Shown: positions 34,702-44,439, counted from the first letter of the stretch. The stretch is DNA of 64,000 nt from Myceligenerans crystallogenes (GCF_039529775.1 NZ_BAAANL010000003.1:186001-250000); one strand, 5' to 3'. The notes: a model not told the origin generated them from the letters alone. Numbers and translations are program-made.

Positions 34702-36075
34702 CTACGGGTGGTGCGTGGTGCGGAAGGTCCAGGCCGGGTCGGCGCCCTCGCCGTAGGCCTGGGACTGGACGGCGATCGCGCCGTGCGCGGTGCGGGACAG
34801 GCGGACGCGCCACGGCGTGAGTTCGTCGCCGTGCAGGTCACAGCGGAGGTCGAGGGTGTCCGGGTCGGGGCGTCCGGCGGTGACGACCGCGGGGCGGCCC
34901 GCGACGACCGCTTCGGACGGGCCGTCGAACCTCAGGTCCGGGCGCCAGCCGAGGGGAGTGAGGACGGCGGCCGCGGCCGCCGCGAGCTGCTCCGTGAGGT
35001 GCGTGGGCGCGGCCGGGTCGTGCGCCGGGGCGGGCCAGGCGAGGTCCACGACGGGGGGCGCCGGGGCAGGTCCCTGGCCGGCGACGACGGGCGCCGGGAG
35101 GGCGGACGCGAGACCGGTGCCGGCGGCCGCCGGGACGGGCGGGACGGCGTCCCCGAGCGGTTCGATCAGGAGGTCCATGACGTCGTCGAGCAGGCGCTGG
35201 TCGCCGCCCGTGCAGGCCTGGGAGTCCGCCGTGACGACGACGGCGAGCCGGCGGGCCGGGTCGCCGTAGACGATCTGGCCGCCCATGCCGAACATCAGCC
35301 AGCCGCCGCGTCCCGGCAGCCAGAGCTGGTAGCCGTACCCCTGACGGAGGGTTCCGCCCCAGGTCAGCTGGGTCGTATCGGCCTGTGCGCTGGTGGCGGC
35401 GCGCCAGTAGTCCGCGGGGACCCCGGCGACGTCGTCGGACATCAGGCCCTCCGCGATCCGCAGCAGGTCACGCGGGGTGCAGATCAGGCCGGAGCCGCCG
35501 TGCTCGATGCCCTCCGGCCCGGGCAGGACGCGGAGCTCCGGGCTCACGCCGAGCGGGTCGAGCAGGCGCGGGCGCAGGTAGCCCGTGATCGAGCCACCGC
35601 TCACCCGCTCCACCAGGGCCGACAGCACGTAGGAACCGCTCGTGTCGTAGGTGAACAGCGTGCCCGGCGGGTGGGCTGGCGCCGCGCGGAACCAGGACTC
35701 CAGCCAGCGGCCCGCGGTGCGCTCGTAGGTCGTGGCCTGGTGCGGCCCGCGCATGGCGAGCAGGTGCCGGACCGTCGTCGCCTCCAGGTACGGATGGAAC
35801 GGCGCCAGCTCGGGGAAGTGGCCGACGACGGCGTCGTCGAGCCCGACCTTGCCCTCGGCGGCGAGCATTCCGACGGCGATCCCGGTCAGCGTCTTGGCCA
35901 CCGAGTACATCCGCTGCGGCAGGTCCGGCCCGAACGGCGGGCACCCCGCACTCGCGATCAGCTCACCGGCCAGGCTCACCCGCACCGTGTGCAACGCGAT
36001 GTCCAGCCGGGCGGCACGGCGTGCCAGCTCGCCGATTCCTGCTGCTGCGACTTCACCGGCGCCGACGTCCACCAC
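34702..36075 (-). CDS. Serine hydrolase, beta-lactamase/penicillin-binding-protein-like
   Basis: The 457-residue protein has the class C beta-lactamase/DD-peptidase fold motifs: SxxK in MYSVAKTLTG, a Tyr motif in YDTSGSYVL and a Gly-rich third motif near WLMFGMGGQIVYG. The C-terminal 120 residues (after EPLGDAVPPV) form a separate, proline-rich and beta-like extension. No signal peptide is evident, so it may be cytoplasmic; such proteins often act as esterases. GTG 36075 is chosen because TACCAT stands 6 nt before it; an upstream TTG at 36132 would extend into the repeat region and is less likely. Confidence 0.82.
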   Translation of the reverse strand: MVDVGAGEVAAAGIGELARRAARLDIALHTVRVSLAGELIASAGCPPFGPDLPQRMYSVAKTLTGIAVGMLAAEGKVGLDDAVVGHFPELAPFHPYLEATTVRHLLAMRGPHQATTYERTAGRWLESWFRAAPAHPPGTLFTYDTSGSYVLSALVERVSGGSITGYLRPRLLDPLGVSPELRVLPGPEGIEHGGSGLICTPRDLLRIAEGLMSDDVAGVPADYWRAATSAQADTTQLTWGGTLRQGYGYQLWLPGRGGWLMFGMGGQIVYGDPARRLAVVVTADSQACTGGDQRLLDDVMDLLIEPLGDAVPPVPAAAGTGLASALPAPVVAGQGPAPAPPVVDLAWPAPAHDPAAPTHLTEQLAAAAAAVLTPLGWRPDLRFDGPSEAVVAGRPAVVTAGRPDPDTLDLRCDLHGDELTPWRVRLSRTAHGAIAVQSQAYGEGADPAWTFRTTHHP

Positions 36076-36081
36076 GCGCCC

Positions 36082-36087
36082 ATGGTA
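36082..36087 (-). promoter_or_regulatory. Leaderless -10 box (TACCAT) of the serine hydrolase gene
   Basis: TACCAT on the minus strand ends 6 nt before the GTG at 36075. The matching -35 region falls inside the first copy of the repeat at 36098-36113. Confidence 0.42.
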
Positions 36088-36097
36088 GAGGCTGGGT

Positions 36098-36165
36098 GCA
36101 GGCAGAAATCGCGGATGTGAGCGCTCTTTCAAGCGATATCTGCCTGATTCGCGATCTCTGCCTGC
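36098..36165. repeat. Three copies of GCGAT(T/A/C)TCTGCCTG in front of the serine hydrolase gene
   Basis: Two direct copies stand at 36133-36147 and 36150-36165 (18-nt period), and one inverted copy at 36098-36113. The outer pair forms a 16-bp dyad with one mismatch. The inverted copy overlaps the predicted -35 of the leaderless promoter. The array looks like a multi-site operator; folding as an RNA hairpin after xylB is the alternative. Confidence 0.6.
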
Positions 36166-36177
36166 ACGGCGGGTCGG

Positions 36178-37695
36178 TCAGACGAGGTCGCGGACCGCCG
36201 CGTACTGGTCGCGGATGATCGGGTGCGGGTCCGCCGGGAGGGTGGTGGCGATCGTCGTCGACCAGGCCGGAGGGGCGACGTCGGCCGGGGCGCCGCCCGG
36301 CGCCGCCGTCCCGCCCCGGGCCGCCGCGAGGACCCAGGCCGCCTGGCGGGCGGCGCCGTCGGCCACGTATTCGCCGGGCGCCGGGATCGCGATCGGCAGG
36401 CCGAAGACCTGCGGCGCGATCTGCTGCACGGCCGGCGACTGGGCCGCGCCGCCGATCAGCATGACGCGTTCGATCGGGACGCCCTGTGCGCGCAGCGCGT
36501 CCAGGCCGTCCGCGAGGCCGCACAGCATGCCCTCGAGGTAGGCGCGCGCGAGGTGCGGGCGGGTGGACGTCGCCAGGCGGATGCCGTGCAGCGTGCCGGT
36601 GGCGTCCGGGCGGTTGGGGGTGCGCTCGCCCTCCAGGTAGGGGACGAGCACGAGGCCGTCGGAGCCGGCCGGAGCCTGCAGCGCGAGCGCGGCGAGCCCG
36701 TCGAAGTCGACGTCGAGCAGCGTGCGGGCGGCGTCGAGCACGCGGGCCGCGTTGAGCGTGACGGCGAGCATGAGGGCGTTGCCGGTGGCGTCGGCGAAGC
36801 CGTTGATCGCGCCCGAGCCGTCGGCGGTGCGCCGCGGCGCGACGGCCGAGACGACGCCGGACGTGCCGATCGAGATCGCGACGTCGCCCGGGACCATCCC
36901 GACGCCGAGCGAGGCCCCCGCGTTGTCGCCCGCGCCGGGGCCGATGAGGGCGCCGCCGTCGACGGCGGAACCCGCGATGGTCGGATGCGCGACGGCGCCC
37001 GCCTCCGCCGGTGCGAGGACCCGCGGCAGGACGACGTCGTCGTGGCCCAGCGCCAGGCGCAGCAGGTCGGGCCGGTACTCGCCGGCGCCGTCGGCCCCCT
37101 GCGCGTCGTAGTACCCGGTGCCGGACGCGTCCGACCGGTCCGTGAACAGGGCGTCGAGGTCCGGCCCGAGCGGCGCCGACGGATCGCCCTGGGGCCCGTA
37201 CCCGGCGATGCGCCACGACAGCCAGTCGTGGGGCAGCGCGACGGCCGCGACGCGCGCGGCGTTGCCCGGCTCGGCGTCGCGCAGCCAGCGCAGCTTCGTG
37301 ACGGTGAGGGAGGCGACGAGGACGGAGCCGACGACGTCGGCCCACCGCTGGGCCCCGGCGGCGCGGTCGCCCTCGCCGAGCTCGGAGATCAGGGCCTCGG
37401 CGGCCGCGGCGGACCGGGTGTCGTTCCACAGCAGCGCGTCGCGCACGACGTTCCCGGCGGCGTCGAGCGCGACCAGGCCGTGCTGCTGACCGCCGACGGC
37501 GATCGCGGCGACGTCGACGAGGCCGCCCGCGGCGGCCGCGGCCTCCAGGAAGGCGGACCACCAGTGGTCCGGGTGGACCTCGGTGCCGTCGGGGTGCTTG
37601 GCGGAGCCGGACCGGACCAGCTCCCCGGTGTCGGCGTCGCGGACGACGATCTTGCAGGACTGCGTGGACGTGTCCACGCCGGCGACGAGGGGCAT
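36178..37695 (-). CDS. xylB: Xylulokinase
   Basis: The 505-residue FGGY-family kinase has AGVDTSTQSCKIVVRD (ATP-binding start), AVGGQQHGLVALD, LLWNDTRS, ISIGTSGVVSA and VMLIGGAAQSPAVQQIAP. It phosphorylates D-xylulose for the pentose phosphate pathway. The length is usual for the family. It is the second gene after xylA on the minus strand, separated by 90 nt that contain a perfect hairpin, so its expression may be lower than that of xylA. Confidence 0.94.
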   Translation of the reverse strand: MPLVAGVDTSTQSCKIVVRDADTGELVRSGSAKHPDGTEVHPDHWWSAFLEAAAAAGGLVDVAAIAVGGQQHGLVALDAAGNVVRDALLWNDTRSAAAAEALISELGEGDRAAGAQRWADVVGSVLVASLTVTKLRWLRDAEPGNAARVAAVALPHDWLSWRIAGYGPQGDPSAPLGPDLDALFTDRSDASGTGYYDAQGADGAGEYRPDLLRLALGHDDVVLPRVLAPAEAGAVAHPTIAGSAVDGGALIGPGAGDNAGASLGVGMVPGDVAISIGTSGVVSAVAPRRTADGSGAINGFADATGNALMLAVTLNAARVLDAARTLLDVDFDGLAALALQAPAGSDGLVLVPYLEGERTPNRPDATGTLHGIRLATSTRPHLARAYLEGMLCGLADGLDALRAQGVPIERVMLIGGAAQSPAVQQIAPQVFGLPIAIPAPGEYVADGAARQAAWVLAAARGGTAAPGGAPADVAPPAWSTTIATTLPADPHPIIRDQYAAVRDLV

Positions 37696-37738
37696 CGGTG
37701 CTCCTGGCGTTCTAGGGGAGGCAGTGGGAAGGCTGGGT

Positions 37739-37774
37739 ACCGGGGCGGCACCATGGCTGAGGTGCCGCCCCGGT
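37739..37774 (-). terminator. Intercistronic hairpin between xylA and xylB
   Basis: A perfect 14-bp stem (37739-37752 with 37761-37774, 8-nt loop) lies 12 nt after the xylA stop codon and ahead of xylB. With no U tract it may be a partial terminator or protect the 3' end of a xylA message. Confidence 0.65.
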
Positions 37775-37785
37775 GAGGTCGGCTC

Positions 37786-38943
<1,158 letters not shown>

Positions 38944-38983
38944 GGAAGTTCTCCTCGTCGAGTCGCCCGGCACGGGGCCGAGC

Positions 38984-39006
38984 ATTTGTTGTACGGCTGA
39001 ACTATT
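38984..39006. promoter_or_regulatory. Candidate ROK/XylR operator between xylA and its regulator
   Basis: ATTTGTTGT (38984-38992) and AACTATT (39000-39006) form a loose AT-rich dyad in the 89-nt divergent gap. TACAAC on the minus strand (38988-38993) could be the xylA -10, so a bound regulator would block it. The match to known XylR sites is only partial. Confidence 0.35.
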
Positions 39007-39020
39007 CCTCGGGTTTCGGC

Positions 39021-39026
39021 TAGAGT
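39021..39026 (+). promoter_or_regulatory. Leaderless -10 box (TAGAGT) of the ROK regulator gene
   Basis: TAGAGT ends 6 nt before the GTG at 39033, again without a ribosome site. Confidence 0.5.
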
Positions 39027-39032
39027 CAAGGC

Positions 39033-40310
39033 GTGACCACGACGACGGCCTCCCGCCAGCACACCCTGCGCGAGCGCAACCTCCGGCTGGTCGCACACGC
39101 GGTTTTCGGCGCCCCCGAACCACTCTCGCGCGCCGGCGTCGCCGCCGCGACCGGCCTCACGCGCGCGACGGTCTCCACCCTGGCCGACCAGCTCATCGGC
39201 GCCGGGCTGATCGCCGAGCTCCCCGCCGTCGCCGACGGGCGCGCCGGCCGCCCCGCGGTCCCGCTCGTCCCCGCCCGCCGCTCCGTGGTGGGCATGGGCC
39301 TCGAGGTCAACGTCGACTACCTCGGCGCCCGGGTCGTCGACCTGACCGGCGCGGTCATCGCCGATCACGTGGCGCCCGGCGCGTTCCACGACAGCGACCC
39401 CGCCGAGGTGCTCGGCGCGCTCGGCGGCCTCGCGCGCGACGTCGCCGCCCAGGTGTCCGACGACGGCATGCGGCTCGCCGGCGCCCGCCTCGCCCTGCCC
39501 GGCCTGGTCGACGCGCACGCCGGGATGCTCGACGTCGCGCCGAACCTCGGCTGGTCGTCCGTCCGGCCCGCGCCCCTGCTCGGCCTCCCGGACCTGCGGG
39601 TCGACGTCGCGAACGAGGCCAAGCTCGCCGCCCTCGCGGAGATCGGCGGCATCGGGGACACCGCGGCCGGCGCGGCGGACGCGGAGACGCCGCCGTCCGG
39701 GACCCCGGGCCGGACCGACGTCCCCGACTCCTTCCTGTACGTCTCCGGCGACGTCGGCATCGGCGCGGCGATCGTCGTCGGCCGCGAGCTGTTCCTCGGG
39801 GAACGCGGCTGGAACGGCGAGGTCGGCCACGTCGTCGTCGACCCCTCCGGCCCGCGCTGCTCCTGCGGGGCCTTCGGCTGCCTCGAGCAGTTCGCGGGCA
39901 AGGAGGCGCTGTCCCGCGCGGCCGGCCTGCCGGCCGACGCGCCGCTCGCCGACCTGCTGTCCCTCCTCGCCGCGGAGGCGCCGCAGGGCGCCACTGACTC
40001 ATCGCCGACGACGCCGTCCGCCCCCGCCCACGCCGCCCTCCGGCGGGCGAGCTCGGCCCTCGGCTCGGCGCTCGCGGACTTCGTCAACCTGGTCGACGTG
40101 CACACGGTCGTGCTCGGCGGGATCTACACGGACCTGCTGCCGTGGCTCGGCACGGAGATCGAGGCGGTGCTCGCGGAACGCGTCCTCGCGGCCCCGTTCG
40201 TGGACCTGCAGATCCGCCCGGCCCGCGCCGGAGCCCAGGCAGCGCTCACCGGAGGCGCCCGCGAGGTACTGCGCGGCGTCATCGCGGACCCAGCGGCGTG
40301 GGTGCAATGA
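39033..40310 (+). CDS. ROK-family transcriptional regulator, probable xylose repressor
   Basis: The 425-residue protein has an N-terminal winged helix (residues 10-75, LSRAGVAAATGLTRATVSTLADQ-type helix-turn-helix) and a ROK sugar-kinase-like domain with YVSGDVGIGAAIVVG, GEVGHVVVD and the zinc motif CSCGAFGCLEQ. Divergence from xylA points to a XylR-type repressor released by xylose. Between residues about 210-225 and 300-325 there are alanine/proline-rich insertions not typical of the core. A small hairpin spans its stop codon. Confidence 0.88.
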   Translation: MTTTTASRQHTLRERNLRLVAHAVFGAPEPLSRAGVAAATGLTRATVSTLADQLIGAGLIAELPAVADGRAGRPAVPLVPARRSVVGMGLEVNVDYLGARVVDLTGAVIADHVAPGAFHDSDPAEVLGALGGLARDVAAQVSDDGMRLAGARLALPGLVDAHAGMLDVAPNLGWSSVRPAPLLGLPDLRVDVANEAKLAALAEIGGIGDTAAGAADAETPPSGTPGRTDVPDSFLYVSGDVGIGAAIVVGRELFLGERGWNGEVGHVVVDPSGPRCSCGAFGCLEQFAGKEALSRAAGLPADAPLADLLSLLAAEAPQGATDSSPTTPSAPAHAALRRASSALGSALADFVNLVDVHTVVLGGIYTDLLPWLGTEIEAVLAERVLAAPFVDLQIRPARAGAQAALTGGAREVLRGVIADPAAWVQ

Positions 40311-40318
40311 CTGCACCC
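40300..40318. terminator. Hairpin over the ROK gene stop, downstream of tRNA-Arg
   Basis: GGGTGCA (40300-40306) pairs with TGCACCC (40312-40318); the loop holds part of the stop codon. It lies 13 nt past the 3' end of the minus-strand tRNA and could terminate both transcripts. Confidence 0.4.
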
Positions 40319-40331
40319 TGCGAACCCAGAG

Positions 40332-40404
40332 TGCGCCTGATTGGATTCGAACCAACGACACCGGCTTTAGGAGAGCCGTGCTCTATCCCCTGAGCTACAG
40401 GCGC
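40332..40404 (-). tRNA. tRNA-Arg (anticodon CCU)
   Basis: The minus strand folds as a cloverleaf: acceptor GCGCCTG with CAGGCGC, D-arm with AGCTCAGGGGATAGAGC, anticodon stem CGGCT/AGCCG with loop CTCCTAA (anticodon CCT), and T-arm with GGTTCGAATCC. The discriminator base is A, and CCA is not encoded. It reads the AGG codon, which is rare in this genome. The gene is 73 nt. Confidence 0.95.
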
Positions 40405-40454
40405 TTGCGCACACAGCGTAGCGTGTCGCGGCCGGAGGCGTCGTCAGGTTTGCG

Positions 40455-41387
40455 TCACGCGCGGACGAGGACCGGGACGCCCGCCGGGAGGTCCTTGACC
40501 GCGTCGAGGCCCTCGGGGGTCAGGCGGATGCAGCCGTTGCTGATCTCCTGGCCCTGGCCCACGCCGACGTGCAGGGCCGTCGCCGCGTAGTTCACGCCCG
40601 CGAAGGTGTCCAGCGACTCCGACTGCGCCGACAGGAACAGGCTCAGGCCCGTGTTCGACGCCGTTGTCACCGTCATGACCTGTGTGAGGCCCTGCGGCGT
40701 GGGTGTGGCGGGGGTGCCGATCCCGGCCGGGAGCGTCGTCGTGGGCCCGTCGCCCGTGTCGACCTCCACCACGCGGTCGGAGAGGTCGATGACGATCGAA
40801 CGATCCTCGCGCTCGATCGTCACGTCCTTCGTGCGCAGCCAGCCCGAGACGCCGTTCACCGCCTCCGGGTCGGCCGACGGGAGCGCGCCGCGGCCGTACG
40901 GCAGCAGCACCTTGACCATGTCGTTCTTCGTGTCGAGCACCAGCCAGCGCGCCGCGTAGTCGTACTGCGTCGCGGCCAGCGCGAGCCTCGGCCGCTTCGA
41001 CACGTCCGCCGCGGCCCAGACCGGGGTGAGGTCGCGTGCCGGGACCGCGACCTTGCCGGGCAGGTCGCCGAGCGACGACACCCGGGTACGCGGCATCGCG
41101 GGGAACACCGACTCGATGGTCGGGACCGACAGGTCGCGCAGATCGAAGTCCGCCGGCTCGACGCGGGGCTCCCGGCTCGCCGGCTGCCCCGGGGAGAGAC
41201 TCGGCACGGAGGCCACGGCCTCCCCGGAGTCGGAGGCGGGCTGGTCGCGGAACACGGTGAACGCCGCGGTCACGGCGATGACGACCAGCATCGCGACCCC
41301 CGCGACGAGCGCCGCGATCCAGCCGGGCCGCAGGCCGCTGCCGGGGCTGTCGCCCCGTGTCCCCGCCTGCTCCACCGATGCGTTCAT
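40455..41387 (-). CDS. L,D-transpeptidase (YkuD) with N-terminal membrane anchor
   Basis: The 310-residue protein has a short cytoplasmic start, one membrane helix (about residues 24-45, AALVAGVAMLVVIAV), a spacer rich in Pro and Ser, an SH3-like or beta region and a C-terminal YkuD domain. The active Cys286 is in QEISNGCIRLTPEG; most relatives have SHGC, here SNGC. His in ALHVGVGQG is the upstream partner. It should cross-link peptidoglycan 3-3 or attach proteins. ATG 41387 starts the natural hydrophilic N-terminus. Confidence 0.88.
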   Translation of the reverse strand: MNASVEQAGTRGDSPGSGLRPGWIAALVAGVAMLVVIAVTAAFTVFRDQPASDSGEAVASVPSLSPGQPASREPRVEPADFDLRDLSVPTIESVFPAMPRTRVSSLGDLPGKVAVPARDLTPVWAAADVSKRPRLALAATQYDYAARWLVLDTKNDMVKVLLPYGRGALPSADPEAVNGVSGWLRTKDVTIEREDRSIVIDLSDRVVEVDTGDGPTTTLPAGIGTPATPTPQGLTQVMTVTTASNTGLSLFLSAQSESLDTFAGVNYAATALHVGVGQGQEISNGCIRLTPEGLDAVKDLPAGVPVLVRA

Positions 41388-41506
41388 CTCGTCACCCCCG
41401 TCACATTCTGCCGGAGGATCGCGTTCGCGGCCCACGTGAAAACGGATTGTCACGCAGGTCCGATATCGTGCATGCGCACACCCGTCCGAACGCCGAGGAG
41501 CGCCCA

Positions 41507-43132
41507 GTGCCCCCCAACCCGCAGCAGCTCCGCTCACGCGGCCTGGTGCTGACCGCAGCCATCTCCGTCGCCCTGGTCTCGACCGGCTCCGCCTACCTGG
41601 CGATGGTCGCGTTCGGCATCGACGTGCTCGAGATGAATCCTGGTACCGCCTATGCCACGGCGGGCGTCTTCGAGCTCTCCCTGGTGACCGTGGCCCTGCT
41701 CGCCCGCGAGGCCGCGAAGGACAACCGGCCCGGGGGCGTGCTGCTGACGCTCACCTGGATGCTGTCGTCCGCCTCCGGGGCGTTCGCGGCGTGGCACGAG
41801 CTGTTCGTCGGGCATCCGGTCGGCGCGGCCATCTTCCGCTTCCTCGTGCCGCTGCTCGCGGCGCTCATGTGGCACCTGGCGCTGATCGGCGACCGGCACC
41901 TGGCGACGGGCATGTCCTGGTCGGGAGCGCGCCAGGCGCGCCGCATGCACGCCCTGTTCCTGAGCACGGAGGACCTGTTCCGCGCGCAGAGCTTCCACGA
42001 CGGCTCGCGTGGCTCGCGCCGTCGCCTGCTGAAGGCGGAGGCGGTACGACGCCGCGCTCGCGCCGTCGCCCTGCGGACGGTCCCGCCCGAGGAGATGCGC
42101 TCGCAGGTCGCCGCGTGGTCCGAGGCGATGGCGGCGGTCGGCGACGGCACGGCCGACGTCGCCCGCCTGCACGTCGACGACCGGCGCCGCCTCACCGCCC
42201 TGCTGGTCGACGACGGCGCCCCGCGCGTGCCGGGCGACGATCGGCGTGCGGCCGAGATCGTCTCGGCGGAGATCGAGGCCGCCGAGACGCGAGCCCGCAT
42301 CGCGGCCGCCCGCAGCGGTGAGGGGCGGGTCATCGAGGGCTCGCGCCCGGCGCCGCGGGAGGCCGGCACGACCACGCGGCAGAACTCGCCGGTGACCCGG
42401 CACCGGCCGACGGAGGCGGAGTTCCGCGCCCCGCAGTTCCGTGAGCCGACCTACCCGCAGGACGAGCCCGAGGGCGGCCGGCCGGAACGCGAGGACGAAC
42501 CGGAGCGCGGCCGTCCGGATCGCGAGCACGAGCCCGCGGCGCGGGGGTACGACCCCCGGGACATCGTCCCCGCCCTCGACGACGAACCCGCCGCGCGGCG
42601 GTTCCCGGTCCCCGTCCCGGACCCGGCGGACGACCGCCCGCGGCGCCGGCCCGGCGAGGGTGCCGCGGCGGCGGTGGCCGCGCTGACCGGCGCGGCGCCG
42701 CACGCCGCCGGGGTGCGGCCGATCGGCGCGCCCGCCCCGGACGCCCCGCCGCCCGTGCGCCCGCCGACGGGTGCGATCCCGATCGCGACGGTCCAGGCCG
42801 CGTCGGCAGGGTCCGAGCTGTACGGCGAGTCCGCCGAGCGGCGTCGGCCCGCGGCCCGGGAGGAACGACGGACCGAGGTGCGGTCCGCAGCCCCCGACAC
42901 CGGCGACGACACCGCGGCGCGGCGGCCCCGGCCGCCGCGGAACGTGGTGCCCGAGCGGCAGCCCGGCACGCCCCTCGACGAGGCGGCGGTGAACCGCATC
43001 ATCGACCTGTTCGCGCAGGGTGCGACGGTGAAGTCGATCGCGGAGCAGATGCGCGTCAGCGAGTCCACGGTCCGCAAGCGACTGAAGGACTTCGAGGCCA
43101 CCGGGAGCATCCCGGTCGTGGGCCGGGCCTGA
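41507..43132 (+). CDS. Membrane protein with C-terminal helix-turn-helix, DUF2637/SpdB-like
   Basis: The 541-residue protein starts at GTG 41507 with GAGGAG upstream. Residues about 12-140 hold four membrane helices (LVLTAAISVALVSTGSAYLA, FELSLVTVALLAREA, WMLSSASGAFAAWHEL, FRFLVPLLAALMWHLALI), a pattern close to DUF2637/SpdB proteins of actinobacterial conjugative elements. A charged linker of about 320 residues rich in Arg, Pro and Glu follows. The last 50 residues form a recombinase/homeodomain-type HTH (INRIIDLFAQGATVKSIAEQ-like region to VRKRLKDFEATG). A membrane-bound DNA-binding protein is the natural reading; its target is unknown. Confidence 0.6.
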   Translation: MPPNPQQLRSRGLVLTAAISVALVSTGSAYLAMVAFGIDVLEMNPGTAYATAGVFELSLVTVALLAREAAKDNRPGGVLLTLTWMLSSASGAFAAWHELFVGHPVGAAIFRFLVPLLAALMWHLALIGDRHLATGMSWSGARQARRMHALFLSTEDLFRAQSFHDGSRGSRRRLLKAEAVRRRARAVALRTVPPEEMRSQVAAWSEAMAAVGDGTADVARLHVDDRRRLTALLVDDGAPRVPGDDRRAAEIVSAEIEAAETRARIAAARSGEGRVIEGSRPAPREAGTTTRQNSPVTRHRPTEAEFRAPQFREPTYPQDEPEGGRPEREDEPERGRPDREHEPAARGYDPRDIVPALDDEPAARRFPVPVPDPADDRPRRRPGEGAAAAVAALTGAAPHAAGVRPIGAPAPDAPPPVRPPTGAIPIATVQAASAGSELYGESAERRRPAAREERRTEVRSAAPDTGDDTAARRPRPPRNVVPERQPGTPLDEAAVNRIIDLFAQGATVKSIAEQMRVSESTVRKRLKDFEATGSIPVVGRA

Positions 43133-43139
43133 CGGTCTC

Positions 43140-43171
43140 CCGGCCGCGGGGAGGGACGTCCCCGCGGCCGG
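43140..43171. terminator. Bidirectional hairpin between the membrane/HTH gene and the MFS gene
   Basis: A perfect 12-bp GC stem (43140-43151 with 43160-43171, 8-nt loop) fills the gap between the convergent genes. Confidence 0.65.
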
Positions 43172-43194
43172 TCCGGCGGTACGACGGCGTCGGC

Positions 43195-44424
43195 TCAGCC
43201 GGCGTCGTCGTGCGCGATGTGCCCGAGCGCGCGCCAGATGACGGCCAGCGTGATGCCCGCGCCGACGAAGCCGAACCAGAACGGGGCCGCGAGGCCCCAG
43301 TGCTCGGCGATCACGCCGCCGAGCGCGTTGCCGACCATGATCCCGGCGAAGATCGAGACCATGTTGAGGGAGGCCACGCGGCCCTGCAGCTCGATCGGCG
43401 TCGCCCGCTGCTGGACGGCGCGGGAGATCGCCCCCCACACGAACGAGTAGACGCCGAACCCGAACATGGCCACGAACGCGCCCCACTGGGTCGTGTTGAG
43501 CGCCAGCGCGAGGTGCCACGCCACCTCGCAGCTCAGGGCCACCCGCATCAGGGTGGCGAACCGGTAGCGGCGCTGGAGCTTGTCGAACGCCGTGGTGCTG
43601 AGCAGGCCGCCCACGGCCATCGTCGTCGTCAGCAGGCCGAAACCGGTCTTGCTCATCCCCAGGTGCTCGGTCGCGTAGAGCACCAGGACGCCCATCGGCG
43701 CCGCGTAGGTGATGTTGAACGTGAGGATGGTCAGCATCAGCGTGCGGACCGCGGGGGCGTGCCACACCCAGTGCAGGCCCTCGGCGATGTCCTTGAGGAC
43801 GTGCGTGCCGGCGCCGTCGCGCACCGGGCCGGGCGGGGTCACCACGCGGGCGACGAGGAGGACGGCGAGGACGGTCGCGACGCCCTCCACCACGAACGGC
43901 CACACCGTGCCCGCCGCGAACAGGACCGCGCCGAGCGGCGGGCCGACGAGCTGGTTGGCCGTGAGGAACCCGGCCTGCAGGCGGGCCTGCCCGATCGCGA
44001 GGTCCTTCTTGTCGACGAGCATCGGCATGAGGGTCTGGCCGGCGGTGTCGGCGAAGACCTCGGCCACCCCGAGCGCGAGCATCACCGCGAGCACCAGTGT
44101 GATGTTCACGACATCGGTGACGATGATCGCGCAGAGCGCCGCGACGACGCCGACGCGTAGGAGATTTACCACCATGACGAGCCGGCGGCGGTCGACCCGG
44201 TCGGCGATGGCGCCCGCCCAGAGCCCGAGGACCAGCCACGGCAGCTTGTTGAGCAGGGCGGCCAGCGCGACGAGGAAGGGCGACGACGTCTGGGAGGCGA
44301 CGAGCAGGGGCCCCGCGGCCATCGCGATGCCGTCGCCGATGTTGCTCACCCACGAAGAAGTGACGAGCCACCTGAACGACCGTCCCAGACGTTCCGGGAA
44401 GATGGCCTCGACGAACTTGCTCAT
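43195..44424 (-). CDS. MFS transporter, drug/siderophore-exporter-like (MFS_3)
   Basis: The 409-residue protein has twelve helices and the MFS_3-type features FRWLVTSSWVSNIGDGIAMA, the loop GAIADRVDRRRLVM and LQGRVASLNMVSIFAG. Relatives such as EntS export siderophores or drugs. No biosynthetic cluster is next to it, so the substrate is unknown. A perfect TACAAT -10 lies 9 nt before the ATG, leaving almost no 5' leader. Confidence 0.85.
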   Translation of the reverse strand: MSKFVEAIFPERLGRSFRWLVTSSWVSNIGDGIAMAAGPLLVASQTSSPFLVALAALLNKLPWLVLGLWAGAIADRVDRRRLVMVVNLLRVGVVAALCAIIVTDVVNITLVLAVMLALGVAEVFADTAGQTLMPMLVDKKDLAIGQARLQAGFLTANQLVGPPLGAVLFAAGTVWPFVVEGVATVLAVLLVARVVTPPGPVRDGAGTHVLKDIAEGLHWVWHAPAVRTLMLTILTFNITYAAPMGVLVLYATEHLGMSKTGFGLLTTTMAVGGLLSTTAFDKLQRRYRFATLMRVALSCEVAWHLALALNTTQWGAFVAMFGFGVYSFVWGAISRAVQQRATPIELQGRVASLNMVSIFAGIMVGNALGGVIAEHWGLAAPFWFGFVGAGITLAVIWRALGHIAHDDAG

Positions 44425-44433
44425 GAGGCAGGG

Positions 44434-44439
44434 ATTGTA
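44434..44439 (-). promoter_or_regulatory. -10 box (TACAAT) of the MFS gene
   Basis: TACAAT on the minus strand stands 9 nt before the ATG at 44424, so the leader would be 2-4 nt. Confidence 0.5.

Noticed and set aside
40332..43132. tRNA-Arg plus SpdB-like gene as the edge of an integrated element
   Set aside because: The 3' end of the tRNA faces the ROK gene, there is no integrase, and no duplicated tRNA end was found, so integration at this tRNA is not supported.
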